Source: Streptomyces sp. MMG1121
GTDB lineage: Bacteria > Actinomycetota > Actinomycetes > Streptomycetales > Streptomycetaceae
Reading direction: 5' to 3'
Length of the DNA: 64,000 nucleotides
Assembly (NCBI RefSeq): GCF_001280015.1
Contig: NZ_LGDV01000001.1
Location: forward strand, 424,909 to 488,908
Under the pieces are notes generated by a model, which saw only the letters and a program-made list of their open reading frames with translations, did no database searches and was not told where the DNA came from. Positions 52,748-62,425 of the stretch are shown in pieces. Both the position numbers and the translations under genes were made by a program. Each line of letters begins with the position of its first letter. Within the stretch, counting starts at the first letter, position 1.

Positions 52748-53698
52748 TCAGGTACACCACCACAGGAAGCGGTTGCAGGTCTTGGTCGGCGACGGTGTGG
52801 CGGTCGGGCCGGACGTCGTCGGGGCGCTGGTCGGGGTGGCGGAGGGACGGGACGTGGCCGTGGCGGCCGGGGTGGTGGGGGTCGTACCCGGGCCCGTCGT
52901 GGCCGGCTGCTGCGCCCTGCCGGTGCCCTTGGGGCTCGGCGACCCGGCGGCCTTGTCCTTGGCGGACCTGCTCGCGGACGCGGAGGCCGAGGCGTCCGGG
53001 GCGGCGGAGGCGCCCGGGGCGGCACCGGAGGTGTCGTTCACCGGTCGGGCCGTGGTGCCCGGTGTCGCGGAGGCGGCGGTGCCGTCCGCCGACGCGTCCC
53101 CGGACGAGGCGGGGCTGCCGCCGGCGAAGGGCGAGAAGGGTGCGTCCGTGCCCAGTTCGGCGATGCTGAGTCCGCCCGCGGCCAGCACGAAGCCCGCGGC
53201 GATCAGCACGGTACGGCGGCGCCGGCGGCGGTGGGCGGCGGCCTTGCGGTCGCGGCGGCTGGCGTCGGACCCGGCGGGGCTCACGACGGCGGTGCCGCGC
53301 CCCTTGCGCCGGGCGGCCCGCCCACCGGGCTCATGGCCGGAATCCGCCCCCGCCCCCGCCTCCGCCTCGGACTCGGGCGCGGCTTCGGCATCGGGCTCCG
53401 GGGCGTAGGCGTCGTGCGACTCGGACTCCGGCCGCGACGCCTGCTGCCGCGGCTCGGCGGGCTCGTACTCCCGCGGGGTGCCCTGCCCTTGGACGGGCAC
53501 CCGGGCGGCGTAGTCGCCCAAGGGGAGATGACCGCCCTGCGCCGGGACGTGACCGCCCCCGTGGCCCGGCGTCCCGCCCGTGCCCGCGTAGGCATACGGA
53601 ACCGTCGCGTCCGCGGTCGCCGCGTGCGCCGGTGTTCCGCATCCGGGGCAGGCCAGGGCGCCGTTGAGGTGCCGTTGGCACGGGTGGCAGTAGTCCAT
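52748..53698 (-). CDS. Zinc-ribbon, single-span protein with long Pro/Ser/Thr extracellular tail (SCO2400-like)
   Basis: The 316-residue product starts MDYCHPCQRHLNGALACPGCGTP, two CxxC pairs forming a zinc ribbon (Cys4, 7, 17, 20). An acidic linker and a basic RRKG/HRRRRRR segment follow, then one membrane helix (TVLIAAGFVLAAGGLSIAEL) and a 130-residue extracellular Ser/Thr/Pro/Ala tail. It ends in CNRFLWWCT, a Cys/aromatic C-terminus. I recall this as a named streptomycete family of unknown function. A cytoplasmic metal or partner sensor on a surface stalk is only an inference. Confidence 0.7.
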   Translation of the reverse strand: MDYCHPCQRHLNGALACPGCGTPAHAATADATVPYAYAGTGGTPGHGGGHVPAQGGHLPLGDYAARVPVQGQGTPREYEPAEPRQQASRPESESHDAYAPEPDAEAAPESEAEAGAGADSGHEPGGRAARRKGRGTAVVSPAGSDASRRDRKAAAHRRRRRRTVLIAAGFVLAAGGLSIAELGTDAPFSPFAGGSPASSGDASADGTAASATPGTTARPVNDTSGAAPGASAAPDASASASASRSAKDKAAGSPSPKGTGRAQQPATTGPGTTPTTPAATATSRPSATPTSAPTTSGPTATPSPTKTCNRFLWWCT

Positions 53699-53753
53699 GA
53701 CGCCGGAAGACTAGATTCCCCGCCGGTCACGTTCCTAGGCGCGCCTGTGAAGG

Positions 53754-53882
53754 TTTCGTAGATCAGCGAAATTTTTCTCGAAAGGCTTGCCGAAACCGTT
53801 ATCCGTTCGACCCATTGACACCCCCGCCGCCCCGTCCTTACTGTCACGCCAGCATTTCGAACGTGTGACGAAATCTCGAACA
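53754..53882 (+). promoter_or_regulatory. Promoter and operator region of the sugar-acid dehydratase operon
   Basis: TTGACA (53815-53820), 18 bases and TACTGT (53839-53844) form a strong promoter with start near 53851. Directly downstream lie ATTTCG...CGAAAT (53854-53859, 53869-53874) and the composite CGAAC-N6-CGAAATCTCGAAC (53858-53881). Upstream lies TTTCG...CGAAA (53754-53758, 53767-53771). A repressor bound after the start would block elongation. Confidence 0.7.
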
Positions 53883-53899
53883 GCTGAAGGGCAACTGCC

Positions 53900-55057
53900 G
53901 TGCGCATCACCGGAATCAGCACGCACGTGGTCGGCACGCCGTGGCGCAACCTGACCTACGTCCAGGTGCACACCGACGAGGGGATCACGGGAGTCGGCGA
54001 GACCCGGATGCTCGGGCACACCGACGCGCTGATCGGCTATCTGCGGGAGGCCGAGGCCAACCACATTCTCGGATCGGACCCGTTCGCCGTCGAGGACCTC
54101 GTACGCCGCATGAAGTACGGCGACTACGGCCGCGCGGGTGAGATCGTCATGTCCGGCATCGCGGTCGTGGAGATGGCGTGCTGGGACATCAAGGGCAAGG
54201 CGCTGGGCGTGCCGGTGTGGCAGCTGCTCGGCGGCAAGGTGACCGACAGGGTCAAGGCGTACGCCAACGGGTGGTACACGACCGAGCGGACGCCCGAGGC
54301 GTACCACAAGGCCGCCCAGGCAGTGATGGAGCGCGGCTACCGGGCGCTGAAGATCGACCCCTTCGGCACCGGGCACTTCGAGCTGGACCATCAGCAGACC
54401 CTGTACGCCGTCTCGCTCATCGAGGCCGTGCGGGACGCGATCGGGCCGGAGGCCGAGCTGATGCTGGAGATGCACGGCCGCTTCTCCCCCGCCACCGCCG
54501 TCCGGCTGGCGAAGGAGCTGGCCCCCTTCAAGCCCGCGTGGCTGGAGGAGCCGGTGCCGCCGGAGAACCTCAAGGCGCTGGAGAAGGTGGCCGCCAAGGT
54601 GGACATCCCCGTCGCCACCGGTGAGCGGATCCACGACCGCATCGAGTTCCGCGAGCTGTTCGAGAGCCAGGCCGTGGACGTCATCCAGCCGGACGTCGGC
54701 CACATCGGCGGCATCTGGGAGACCAGGAAGCTCGCCGCCACCGCCGAGACGCACTACACGCTCGTCGCCCCGCACAACGTCGGCGGCTCGGTGCTCACCG
54801 CCGCCTCGCTCCAGGTCGGCTTCACCTCGCCGAACTTCAAGATCCTCGAGCACTTCAACGACTTCGCGGACGCGGAGATCAAGAAGGTGGTCAAGGGGGC
54901 GCCACAGGTCGTGGACGGCTACTTCCACCTCTCCGACGCGCCCGGTCTCGGCGTCGAGCTGGACACCGACGCCGCCGCCGAGTTCCCGCAGCAGCAGGCC
55001 CGGTTCGACCTGTGGGCCGAGGGCTGGGAGCAGCGCAAGCCGAAGGAATCCAAGTGA
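53900..55057 (+). CDS. Enolase-superfamily sugar-acid dehydratase (galactonate/gluconate-like, MR/MLE family)
   Basis: The 385-residue protein has the mandelate-racemase fold. General-base region ALKIDPFG (Lys151, Asp153), metal ligands Glu190 (LEMHGRF), Glu216/217 (WLEEPVPPEN) and Glu242 (TGERIHDR), and the Asp265/His268 dyad (QPDVGHIGG) plus His292 (APHNVGG) are all seen. Such enzymes dehydrate aldonic acids (galactonate, gluconate and relatives) to 2-keto-3-deoxy acids. The exact substrate is not known. GTG start 53900; its stop overlaps the dehydrogenase GTG by 4 bases. Confidence 0.88.
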   Translation: MRITGISTHVVGTPWRNLTYVQVHTDEGITGVGETRMLGHTDALIGYLREAEANHILGSDPFAVEDLVRRMKYGDYGRAGEIVMSGIAVVEMACWDIKGKALGVPVWQLLGGKVTDRVKAYANGWYTTERTPEAYHKAAQAVMERGYRALKIDPFGTGHFELDHQQTLYAVSLIEAVRDAIGPEAELMLEMHGRFSPATAVRLAKELAPFKPAWLEEPVPPENLKALEKVAAKVDIPVATGERIHDRIEFRELFESQAVDVIQPDVGHIGGIWETRKLAATAETHYTLVAPHNVGGSVLTAASLQVGFTSPNFKILEHFNDFADAEIKKVVKGAPQVVDGYFHLSDAPGLGVELDTDAAAEFPQQQARFDLWAEGWEQRKPKESK

Positions 55058-56058
55058 GCGACGCCATCGTCGTCGAGGCCCCGGGCCGGCACCGGGTCGC
55101 GCAGCACACCCCCCGCGACCCCGGTCCCGGCGAGGCGCTGGTGACCGTGCACGCGGTCGGCATCTGCGGCAGTGACCGCGAGGTGTACCAGGGCAACCGG
55201 CCCGAGGGGTACGTCCGTTATCCGCTGACGCCCGGCCACGAGTGGTCGGGAACGGTCACGAAGGTGGGCCCGGGCGTACCCGCGTCCCTCAGCGGCCGCA
55301 AGGTCGTCGGCGAGGGCTTTCGCAACTGCCAGGTGTGCGACCGCTGTCACGCCGGCGAGAGCACGCTGTGCACGGCCGGGTACGAGGAGACCGGGTTCAC
55401 CCGGCCCGGCGCCATGGCCGCCACGCTCACCCTGCCGGCCCGGCTGCTGCACGCCCTGCCGGACGACGCCGACCTCACCGCCGCCGCCCTGCTGGAGCCG
55501 GCCGCCTGTATCGCGGCGGCGGCCCTGAAGGCACGGGCCCGGCCGGGCGAGCGGGTCGCGGTGGTCGGCACCGGCACGCTCGGGATGTTCGCCGTGCAGT
55601 TCCTGAAGGCGGTCTCACCGGCCGAACTGCTCGTCGTGGGCACCCGGAACGACCGGGAGGCGCTGTCGCGGCGGTTCGGCGCGACCGGCTTCCGCACCAA
55701 GGACCAGGAGCTGCCGGACGACTTCGACGTCGTCGTCGAGACGGCCGGCTCGGCCTCCGCCGCGCGCACCGCCGCCACCCTGCTCAGGCGCGGCGGACGC
55801 CTGGTCCTGACCGGGATCCCGGCGCCGGGCGCGGACGGGCTCGACCCGACCGGTCTCGTCGTACGGCAGCTGGAGGTGCACACCGTCTTCGGGGCACCGC
55901 CGGACGCCTGGGCGCACACCGTGCGGGTCTTCGGCGCCGGACTGCTGGACCCGCTGCCGCTGGTCACACACGAGCTGCCGCTGAGCGAGTTCGCGCAGGC
56001 CATCGAGCTGGTCGGGGCCGGTGATCCGAAGGTGGGCAAGGTGCTGCTCCGCCCCTAG
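55054..56058 (+). CDS. Zinc-binding alcohol/polyol dehydrogenase (MDR family)
   Basis: The 334-residue enzyme has the catalytic zinc ligands Cys38 (GICGSD), His62 and Glu63 (TPGHEWSG), and four structural cysteines at 92, 95, 98 and 106. The Rossmann motif VAVVGTGTLGMFAVQFL follows. It resembles sorbitol and L-threonine dehydrogenases; here it probably oxidises a sugar or polyol to feed the dehydratase. Translationally coupled to that gene (GTGA overlap). A perfect hairpin follows its stop. Confidence 0.88.
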   Translation: MSDAIVVEAPGRHRVAQHTPRDPGPGEALVTVHAVGICGSDREVYQGNRPEGYVRYPLTPGHEWSGTVTKVGPGVPASLSGRKVVGEGFRNCQVCDRCHAGESTLCTAGYEETGFTRPGAMAATLTLPARLLHALPDDADLTAAALLEPAACIAAAALKARARPGERVAVVGTGTLGMFAVQFLKAVSPAELLVVGTRNDREALSRRFGATGFRTKDQELPDDFDVVVETAGSASAARTAATLLRRGGRLVLTGIPAPGADGLDPTGLVVRQLEVHTVFGAPPDAWAHTVRVFGAGLLDPLPLVTHELPLSEFAQAIELVGAGDPKVGKVLLRP

Positions 56059-56060
56059 CC

Positions 56061-56105
56061 GTACGCCGGCCGGGGCATGACCCGACGGCGCCCCGGCCGG
56101 CGTAC
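56061..56105. terminator. Perfect 16-bp hairpin after the dehydrogenase gene
   Basis: Bases 56061-56076 are fully complementary to 56090-56105, with a 13-base loop, 2 bases after the dehydrogenase stop. It splits the locus into two transcription units. Confidence 0.75.
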
Positions 56106-56133
56106 CACCCGAGCCTCTTGCCACCCAGAGACG

Positions 56134-56157
56134 CGAACCTCGTCCGAAATCTCGAAC
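56134..56157 (+). promoter_or_regulatory. Second copy of the composite operator
   Basis: CGAAC (56134-56138), six bases, and CGAAATCTCGAAC (56145-56157) repeat exactly the arrangement at 53858-53881, 23 bases before the next gene. The second unit is thus probably under the same regulator. Confidence 0.75.
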
Positions 56158-56180
56158 GCCCCGACCACGAAGGACAGCTT

Positions 56181-57182
56181 GTGACCGACGCTTCCGCCCC
56201 GGCAGCCCGCAGGCCCGGCGAGCAGGTGCTCGCCGCTCTCGGCCTGGGCGCGCCCGCCCTCGACCCCGCCGACGCCTCCCCCCGCGGCTTCCCGGGCGGC
56301 GGCCGCTGGCGCACCGAGATCCCCTCGTGCGAGGGTCCCGAGGCGCTGGCGGTCGTCCTCAAGGAGGCCTCGCGCCTCGACGTGCCGATCCACCGGATCA
56401 GCCAGGGCAGCGGTGTGTGGATGCTCACCGACGCCGAGATCACCGAGATGGTCGACGCCACCGGCGAACGCGACATCGAACTCTGTCTGTTCACCGGCCC
56501 GCGCGGCACCTGGGACATCGGCGGCTCGGTGCGCTCCGACTCGCGGGGGGCCGGACTGCGCGCCCGGGGCCACGACGCCGTCGCCGGCTGCGTCGAAGAC
56601 GCCGTTCGGGCAACGGAGTTGGGCGTCAAGTGCCTGCTCGTCGCCGACGAGGGCGTGCTGTGGACCCTGCACCGGGCGCGCGAGGCCGGCCTCCTCCCGG
56701 CCGACACGACCCTGAAGGTCTCGGCACTCATCGGGCCGGTCAACCCGGCGTCGTACGCCGTCTTCGAACGGCTCGGCGCCGACTCCCTCAATGTGCCCAG
56801 CGATCTGACGCTGGATCACCTCACCGAGATCCGCCGGGTGTCGGCGGCCCCCATGGACATGTACATCGAGGCCCCCGACGACCTCGGCGGCTATGTGCGG
56901 ATGTACGAGGTCGCCGAGCTGATCCGGCGCGGAGCACCGCTCTACCTGAAGTTCGGTCTGTCCCGGGCGCCCGGCATCTACCCGTGGGGCACCCACCTGC
57001 GGGACGTGACCCTGGACACCGCCCGGGAGCGGGTGCGGCGCGGCCGGCTCGCCCTGGACCTGCTCGCCCGGCACGGCGCGGACGGCGACATGGCGCCGCT
57101 CGGCTCCCGGCTGCCCGGCCCGCTGAACCGCTTCCCCCTCGAAGCCTCCGCCCCTCTCCACGACGAGAACGACAAGGACTGA
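56181..57182 (+). CDS. Conserved TIM-barrel-like protein of the sugar regulon (function unknown)
   Basis: I do not recognise a named enzyme. The 333-residue product has alternating strands and helices ([115 protein letters not shown]) resembling U32-peptidase-like barrels. It is the first gene of the unit carrying the ABC transporter, so it probably processes the imported sugar or its degradation product. GTG start 56181 after GAAGGA. Confidence 0.6.
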   Translation: MTDASAPAARRPGEQVLAALGLGAPALDPADASPRGFPGGGRWRTEIPSCEGPEALAVVLKEASRLDVPIHRISQGSGVWMLTDAEITEMVDATGERDIELCLFTGPRGTWDIGGSVRSDSRGAGLRARGHDAVAGCVEDAVRATELGVKCLLVADEGVLWTLHRAREAGLLPADTTLKVSALIGPVNPASYAVFERLGADSLNVPSDLTLDHLTEIRRVSAAPMDMYIEAPDDLGGYVRMYEVAELIRRGAPLYLKFGLSRAPGIYPWGTHLRDVTLDTARERVRRGRLALDLLARHGADGDMAPLGSRLPGPLNRFPLEASAPLHDENDKD

Positions 57183-57187
57183 TCCCC

Positions 57188-58297
57188 ATGCGCAACCGCA
57201 GAGCCGCACTGGCCGCGATAGCCGGAGCCGCCTCGCTCGCCCTCACGCTCACCGCCTGCGGGCAGAGCGGCTCGGGCGGCAGCAAGGAGAAGACGGGCGA
57301 CGTCAAGGGCGCCACGATCGGCATCGCCATGCCGACGAAGTCCTCCGAGCGGTGGATCAACGACGGCGACGACATGGTCAAGAACCTCAAGTCCAAGGGC
57401 TACAAGACCAAGCTGGTCTACGGCGAGGACGACCCGAGCACCCAGGTCTCACAGATCGAGAACATGATCACGCAGGGCGTCAAGGGCCTGATCATCGCGG
57501 CCATCGACAACAAGTCCCTGAACAACGTGCTCCAGGAGGCCGCCCAGGCGGGCATTCCGGTCATCGCCTACGACCGGCTCATCCTCGGCACCAAGAACGT
57601 CGACTACTACGCCTCGTTCGACAACGAGAAGGTCGGCACCCTGCAGGGCACCTACATCGTCCACAAGCTGGGGCTGGACAGCGGCAGGACGGGCCCGTTC
57701 AACATCGAGCTGTTCGCCGGGTCGAACGACGACAACAACACCCAGTACTTCTTCGACGGCGCGATGAAGGTGCTCCAGCCGTACATCGACAAGAAGCAGT
57801 TGGTGGTCAAGTCCGGGCAGACCAAGCTCAACCAGGTCACGACCCTGCGCTGGGACGGCACGACCGCGCAGAAGCGCATGGAGGACATCCTCACCGCCTC
57901 CTACAAGAGCGGGCGGGTCGACGCGGTGCTCTCGCCCTACGACGGCATCTCCATCGGCGTCATCTCCGCGCTGAAGTCCGACGGCTACGGCTCGGGCAGC
58001 AACCCGCTGCCGGTCATCACCGGCCAGGACGCCGAGCTGGCCTCGGTGAAGTCGATCATCGCGGGCCAGCAGACCCAGACCGTCTTCAAGGACAGCCGCA
58101 AGGAGACCGCGGTCGCGGTGACCATGGTCGACGACGTCCTGCACGGCAAGAAGCCGCAGGTCAACGACACGAAGACCTACACCAACGGCGCCAAGGTCGT
58201 CCCCTCCTTCCTGCTCCAGCCGGTGAGCGTCGACAAGACCAACTACGCGGACGTCCTGGTCAAGGGCGGTTACTACACCGAGTCCCAGCTCAAGTGA
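57188..58297 (+). CDS. Sugar ABC transporter substrate-binding lipoprotein (ChvE/XylF-like)
   Basis: The 369-residue protein has a lipoprotein signal ending LTAC (Cys24) and a periplasmic-binding-type-1 fold: [84 protein letters not shown] and [28 protein letters not shown]. It resembles ChvE and XylF, which bind galactose, glucose, arabinose or xylose. It delivers sugar to the ATPase/permease pair downstream. Confidence 0.92.
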   Translation: MRNRRAALAAIAGAASLALTLTACGQSGSGGSKEKTGDVKGATIGIAMPTKSSERWINDGDDMVKNLKSKGYKTKLVYGEDDPSTQVSQIENMITQGVKGLIIAAIDNKSLNNVLQEAAQAGIPVIAYDRLILGTKNVDYYASFDNEKVGTLQGTYIVHKLGLDSGRTGPFNIELFAGSNDDNNTQYFFDGAMKVLQPYIDKKQLVVKSGQTKLNQVTTLRWDGTTAQKRMEDILTASYKSGRVDAVLSPYDGISIGVISALKSDGYGSGSNPLPVITGQDAELASVKSIIAGQQTQTVFKDSRKETAVAVTMVDDVLHGKKPQVNDTKTYTNGAKVVPSFLLQPVSVDKTNYADVLVKGGYYTESQLK

Positions 58298-58341
58298 GCT
58301 CGACCGTCCGTCCGACCCCACACTGATTGGAAGGCACGACC

Positions 58342-59904
58342 ATGGCGGGACCCGTCCTGGAAATGCGCTCGATCGTCAAGACCTTTCCCGGTGTCAAAGC
58401 GCTGTCGGACGTCACGCTGACCGTCCGCCAGGGCGAGGTCCACGCCATCTGCGGGGAGAACGGCGCCGGGAAGTCGACCCTGATGAAGGTGCTCTCCGGC
58501 GTCCATCCGCACGGCAGCTACGACGGCGAGATCCTCTTCGAGGGGGAGGTCTGCCGGTTCAAGGACATCCGGGCGAGCGAGCAGCGCGGCATCGTCATCA
58601 TCCACCAGGAACTGGCGCTGGTGCCGCATCTGTCCATCGCGGAGAACATCTTCCTCGGCAACGAACACGCCACGCGCGGGTTCATCAACTGGAACGACAC
58701 CCTCAGGCACGGCACCGAACTGCTGCGCCGCGTCGGCCTCGGCGAGCACCCGGAGACCCGCGTCAGCGACATCGGCGTGGGCAAGCAGCAGCTCGTGGAG
58801 ATCGCCAAGGCGCTCTCCAAGGAGGTGAAGCTGCTCATCCTCGACGAGCCCACGGCGGCCCTGAACGACGAGGACAGCGGCAAACTCCTCGATCTGATCC
58901 TGGAGTTGAAGAACCAGGGCATCACCTCGATCATCATCTCCCACAAGCTGGGGGAGATCCGCCGGGTCGCCGACTCGGTGACGATCATCCGGGACGGCCA
59001 CTCCATCGAGACCCTCGACGTGAAGGCGCCGCAGACCACCGAGGAACGGATCATCGCCGGCATGGTCGGCCGTGACCTCGACCACCGCTTCCCGGAGCGG
59101 ACCGCGTACGCGGGTCAGGCGGACGCGGCGCCCGCGCTGGAGATCCGCGACTGGACCGTCCATCACCCCGTCGACCAGCAGCGCAAGGTCGTGGACGACG
59201 TGTCGATCAGCGTCAGGCGCGGCGAGATCGTCGGCATCGCGGGCCTGATGGGCGCGGGCCGCACCGAACTGGCGATGAGCGTCTTCGGCCGCACCTACGG
59301 CCGGTACGCGGGCGGCACGGTCCTCAAGGACGGCCGGGAGATCCGTACGAAGACGGTCGCGGAGGCGGTCGGGCACGGCATCGCGTACGTCACCGAGGAC
59401 CGCAAGCACTACGGCCTCAACCTCATCGACACCATCAACCGGAACGTCTCGCTGACCGCGCTCAGGAAGGTCGCGAAGCGGGGCGTGGTGGACGAGCAGG
59501 CGGAGCGGCAGGTCTCCGAGGGGTTCCGGAAGTCGATGAACATCAAGGCGCCGACGGTGTTCGAGCCGGTCGGCAAGTTGTCCGGCGGCAACCAGCAGAA
59601 GGTCGTCCTCAGCAAATGGATCTTCGCCGGGCCCGACGTGCTGATCCTGGACGAGCCGACGCGCGGGATCGACGTGGGCGCCAAGTACGAGATCTACACG
59701 GTCATCGACCGGCTCGCCGCCGAGGGCAAGGCGGTCGTCTTCATCTCCTCCGAGCTGCCGGAGCTGCTCGGCATGTGCGACCGCATCTACACGATGGCCG
59801 CCGGGCGGCTGACCGGTGAGGTGCCCCGGGCCGAGGCCACGCAGGAAGTGCTGATGCGCCATATGACGAAAGACAAAGCGAAGGACGAAGAGGTAACGCG
59901 ATGA
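58342..59904 (+). CDS. Sugar ABC transporter ATPase (two ABC domains, XylG/MmsA-like)
   Basis: The 520-residue protein has Walker A GENGAGKS (residues 38-45), a first signature ([14 protein letters not shown]) and Walker [13 protein letters not shown]. The second half has a degenerate Walker A (GLMGAGRTE), [15 protein letters not shown] and [14 protein letters not shown]. Fused double ATPases of this kind energise ribose/xylose-type importers. ATG 58342 is chosen after GGAAGGCACGACC. Its stop overlaps the permease start (ATGA). Confidence 0.95.
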   Translation: MAGPVLEMRSIVKTFPGVKALSDVTLTVRQGEVHAICGENGAGKSTLMKVLSGVHPHGSYDGEILFEGEVCRFKDIRASEQRGIVIIHQELALVPHLSIAENIFLGNEHATRGFINWNDTLRHGTELLRRVGLGEHPETRVSDIGVGKQQLVEIAKALSKEVKLLILDEPTAALNDEDSGKLLDLILELKNQGITSIIISHKLGEIRRVADSVTIIRDGHSIETLDVKAPQTTEERIIAGMVGRDLDHRFPERTAYAGQADAAPALEIRDWTVHHPVDQQRKVVDDVSISVRRGEIVGIAGLMGAGRTELAMSVFGRTYGRYAGGTVLKDGREIRTKTVAEAVGHGIAYVTEDRKHYGLNLIDTINRNVSLTALRKVAKRGVVDEQAERQVSEGFRKSMNIKAPTVFEPVGKLSGGNQQKVVLSKWIFAGPDVLILDEPTRGIDVGAKYEIYTVIDRLAAEGKAVVFISSELPELLGMCDRIYTMAAGRLTGEVPRAEATQEVLMRHMTKDKAKDEEVTR

Positions 59905-61145
59905 GCACGGACGTCACCGACAAGACCCCGGCCGCCGCGCCGCCGGGCAAGGGCGGGCCGGCCGCCGGCGAGGGCCTGTGGCAGCTGGTACTCGGCGGCC
60001 TGCGCCGCAACATGCGCCAGTACGGCATGCTGATCGCGCTCGGTCTGATCGTCGTCCTCTTCCAGATCTGGACCGGCGGCGACCTGCTGCTGCCGCGCAA
60101 CGTCTCCAACCTGGTGCTCCAGAACAGCTACATCCTGATCCTCGCGATCGGCATGATGCTGGTGATCATCGCCGGGCACATCGACCTGTCGGTCGGCTCG
60201 CTGACGGCGTTCGTGGGCGCGTTCGCGGCCGTGCTGACGGTCCAGCACAGCGTGGCCTGGCCCATCGCCCTGGTGCTGTGTCTGCTGGTGGGCGCGGTGG
60301 CGGGCTCCGTGCAGGGCTTTTTGATCGCCTATCTGGGCATACCGTCCTTCATCGTCACCCTGGCCGGCATGCTGCTCTTCCGCGGCCTGACCGAGATCCT
60401 GCTCAAGGGCCAGACCCTCGGCCCGTTCCCGAACGGCCTGCAGAAGATCGGCAACGGTTTCCTGCCGGAGGTCGGCCCGAACACCAACTACCACAACCTC
60501 ACGCTGCTGCTCGGGATCGTCCTGATCGCGGCCGTGGTCTGGCAGGAGGTGCGCGACCGGCGCCGCCAGCAGGAGTTCTCCCTCGACCTGGTGCCCGTGA
60601 AGCTGTTCCTGCTCAAGCTCGTCGCCATGGTCGCCGCGATCCTCGTCGTCACCCTGCTGCTCGCCAGCTACAACGGCGCCCCGATCGTGCTGATCATCCT
60701 CGGTGTCCTGGTGGTCGGTTACGGCTACGTCATGCGCAACGCGGTCTTCGGCCGCCACATCTACGCGATCGGCGGCAACCTGCCGGCCGCGAAGCTGTCC
60801 GGAGTCAAGGACAAGCGGGTCACCTTCCAGGTGTTCCTGAACATGGGCGTGCTCGCGGCCCTGGCGGGTCTGGTGGTCGCCGCCCGGCTGAACGCGGCCT
60901 CGCCGAAGGCGGGTGACGGCTTCGAGCTGGAGGCCATCGCCTCCTCGTTCATCGGCGGCGCGTCCATGAGCGGCGGTGTCGGTACCGTCCTCGGCGCCAT
61001 CATCGGCGGTCTCGTCCTCGGCGTGCTCAACAACGGCATGAACCTCCTCAGCGTCGGCACCGACTGGCAGCAGGTCATCAAGGGCCTGGCCCTGTTGGCG
61101 GCGGTCGGGTTCGACGTGTGGAACAAGCGCAAGTCCGGTTCGTGA
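59901..61145 (+). CDS. Sugar ABC transporter permease (ribose/xylose family)
   Basis: The 414-residue membrane protein has about ten helices and the BPD_transp_2 landmarks [59 protein letters not shown] and [38 protein letters not shown]. It forms the channel with the double ATPase. Starts at ATG 59901 in a 4-base overlap. Confidence 0.94.
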   Translation: MSTDVTDKTPAAAPPGKGGPAAGEGLWQLVLGGLRRNMRQYGMLIALGLIVVLFQIWTGGDLLLPRNVSNLVLQNSYILILAIGMMLVIIAGHIDLSVGSLTAFVGAFAAVLTVQHSVAWPIALVLCLLVGAVAGSVQGFLIAYLGIPSFIVTLAGMLLFRGLTEILLKGQTLGPFPNGLQKIGNGFLPEVGPNTNYHNLTLLLGIVLIAAVVWQEVRDRRRQQEFSLDLVPVKLFLLKLVAMVAAILVVTLLLASYNGAPIVLIILGVLVVGYGYVMRNAVFGRHIYAIGGNLPAAKLSGVKDKRVTFQVFLNMGVLAALAGLVVAARLNAASPKAGDGFELEAIASSFIGGASMSGGVGTVLGAIIGGLVLGVLNNGMNLLSVGTDWQQVIKGLALLAAVGFDVWNKRKSGS

Positions 61146-61172
61146 GGGTCCACTGACAAGGGAGCCGTACCC

Positions 61173-62324
61173 ATGGAACTGAACAGACGCACGGTCATCG
61201 CGGGAGCCGCGGCGGCGGGCCTCGCCGCCTCCGCTCTCGGCACAGCCCCCGCCCAGGCCGCCTCGGGCGGCGGGCCGGTGAAGGAGTACTTCGGCACGCT
61301 GGCCGACGGCACGAAGGTGTACCGCTGGTCGCTGGAGAACGGCGGAACCCGCCTGAAGGTCCTCTCCTACGGCGGCATCATCCAGTCCCTGGAGATCCCG
61401 GACCGCCACGGCCGGTACGCGAACGTCTCGCTCGGCTACGACAACCTCGCCGCGTACGTCGCCGGGACGACCTTCTTCGGGTCCACCATCGGCCGTTACG
61501 GCAACCGCATCGCCAAGGGGCGGTTCACGCTCGACGGCAAGAAGTACCAGCTGTCCGTCAACGACGGCGTGAACAGCCTGCACGGCGGCGCCAAGGGCTT
61601 CAACACCAAGGTGTGGGACATCGAGCCCTTCGCCTGTGGCCCCGACGTCGGCCTGCGGCTGCACTACACGAGCGTCGACGGCGAGATGGGCTACCCCGGC
61701 ACGCTGCGGACGAAGGTCACCTTCACGCTCACCCGGCACGGCGACTGGCGGATCGACTACGAGGCCACCACCGACAGGCCGACGGTCGTCAACCTCACCA
61801 ACCACACGTACTACAACCTCGCGGGCGAGGGCAGCGGCAGCGTCTACGACCACGAACTCTGGCTGGCGGCAGGCCGGTTCACGCCCACGGACCCGGGGCT
61901 GATCCCGACCGGGGAGCTGGCGGAGGTGGCGGGCACCCCGTTCGACTTCAGCCGCCCCAAGCCGATCGGCCGGGACATCCGCACCGGTCACCCGCAGCTC
62001 GTCACGGCCAAGGGCTACGACCACAACTTCGTACTGGACAAGGGGGTGACGGCCCGGCCGGAACACGTGGTGACCCTGCGCGACCCCGCCTCCGGCCGCA
62101 CCCTGAAGATCTCCACCGACCAGCCCGGTGTGCAGTTCTACTCGGGCAACTTCCTCGACGGCACCCTCGTCGGCCCCTCCGGCCACACCTACCGGCAGGG
62201 CGACGGGCTGGCCCTGGAGACCCAGCACTTCCCGGACTCGCCGAACGAGCCGTCGTTCCCGTCCACGGTGCTGCGCCCCGGCCAGACGTACCGCACGACG
62301 ACGATCCACTCGTTCTCGGCGTGA
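61173..62324 (+). CDS. Secreted (Tat-type) aldose 1-epimerase
   Basis: The 383-residue product begins MELNRRTVIAGAAAAGLAAS, a twin-arginine-like signal with cleavage near AQAA. The epimerase domain has SYGGIIQSLEIPDRHG, GRYGNRIAKGRF, GVNSLHGGAKGF, NLTNHTYYNLAGEG, DHNFVLDKG and ETQHFPDSPN (catalytic Glu). It would interconvert anomers outside the cell so that the transporter can take up its preferred form. It is the last gene of the regulon. Confidence 0.9.
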   Translation: MELNRRTVIAGAAAAGLAASALGTAPAQAASGGGPVKEYFGTLADGTKVYRWSLENGGTRLKVLSYGGIIQSLEIPDRHGRYANVSLGYDNLAAYVAGTTFFGSTIGRYGNRIAKGRFTLDGKKYQLSVNDGVNSLHGGAKGFNTKVWDIEPFACGPDVGLRLHYTSVDGEMGYPGTLRTKVTFTLTRHGDWRIDYEATTDRPTVVNLTNHTYYNLAGEGSGSVYDHELWLAAGRFTPTDPGLIPTGELAEVAGTPFDFSRPKPIGRDIRTGHPQLVTAKGYDHNFVLDKGVTARPEHVVTLRDPASGRTLKISTDQPGVQFYSGNFLDGTLVGPSGHTYRQGDGLALETQHFPDSPNEPSFPSTVLRPGQTYRTTTIHSFSA

Positions 62325-62382
62325 ACCGGCTCACACAGCCGGTGAGTTGAACGCCACTGACGTCACTTCCGTATGCATGGGC

Positions 62383-62406
62383 GGCCCGTGCTCCCCCGCA
62401 CGGGCC
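62383..62406. terminator. Hairpin after the epimerase gene
   Basis: GGCCCGTGC (62383-62391) pairs with GCACGGGCC (62398-62406) around TCCCCC. It may end the sugar operon or act in the leader of the next gene, 20 bases before its start. Confidence 0.5.
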
Positions 62407-62425
62407 ACCCTGAACGGAGGTCCCC

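Noticed and set aside
53735..54928. A 397-residue antisense frame over the dehydratase gene
   Set aside because: The plus-strand dehydratase has all metal ligands in order; the antisense product has no recognisable fold.
59787..62309. An 840-residue antisense frame over permease and epimerase genes
   Set aside because: Its composition is that of a GC-rich shadow and it lies opposite two genes with clear catalytic and membrane motifs.
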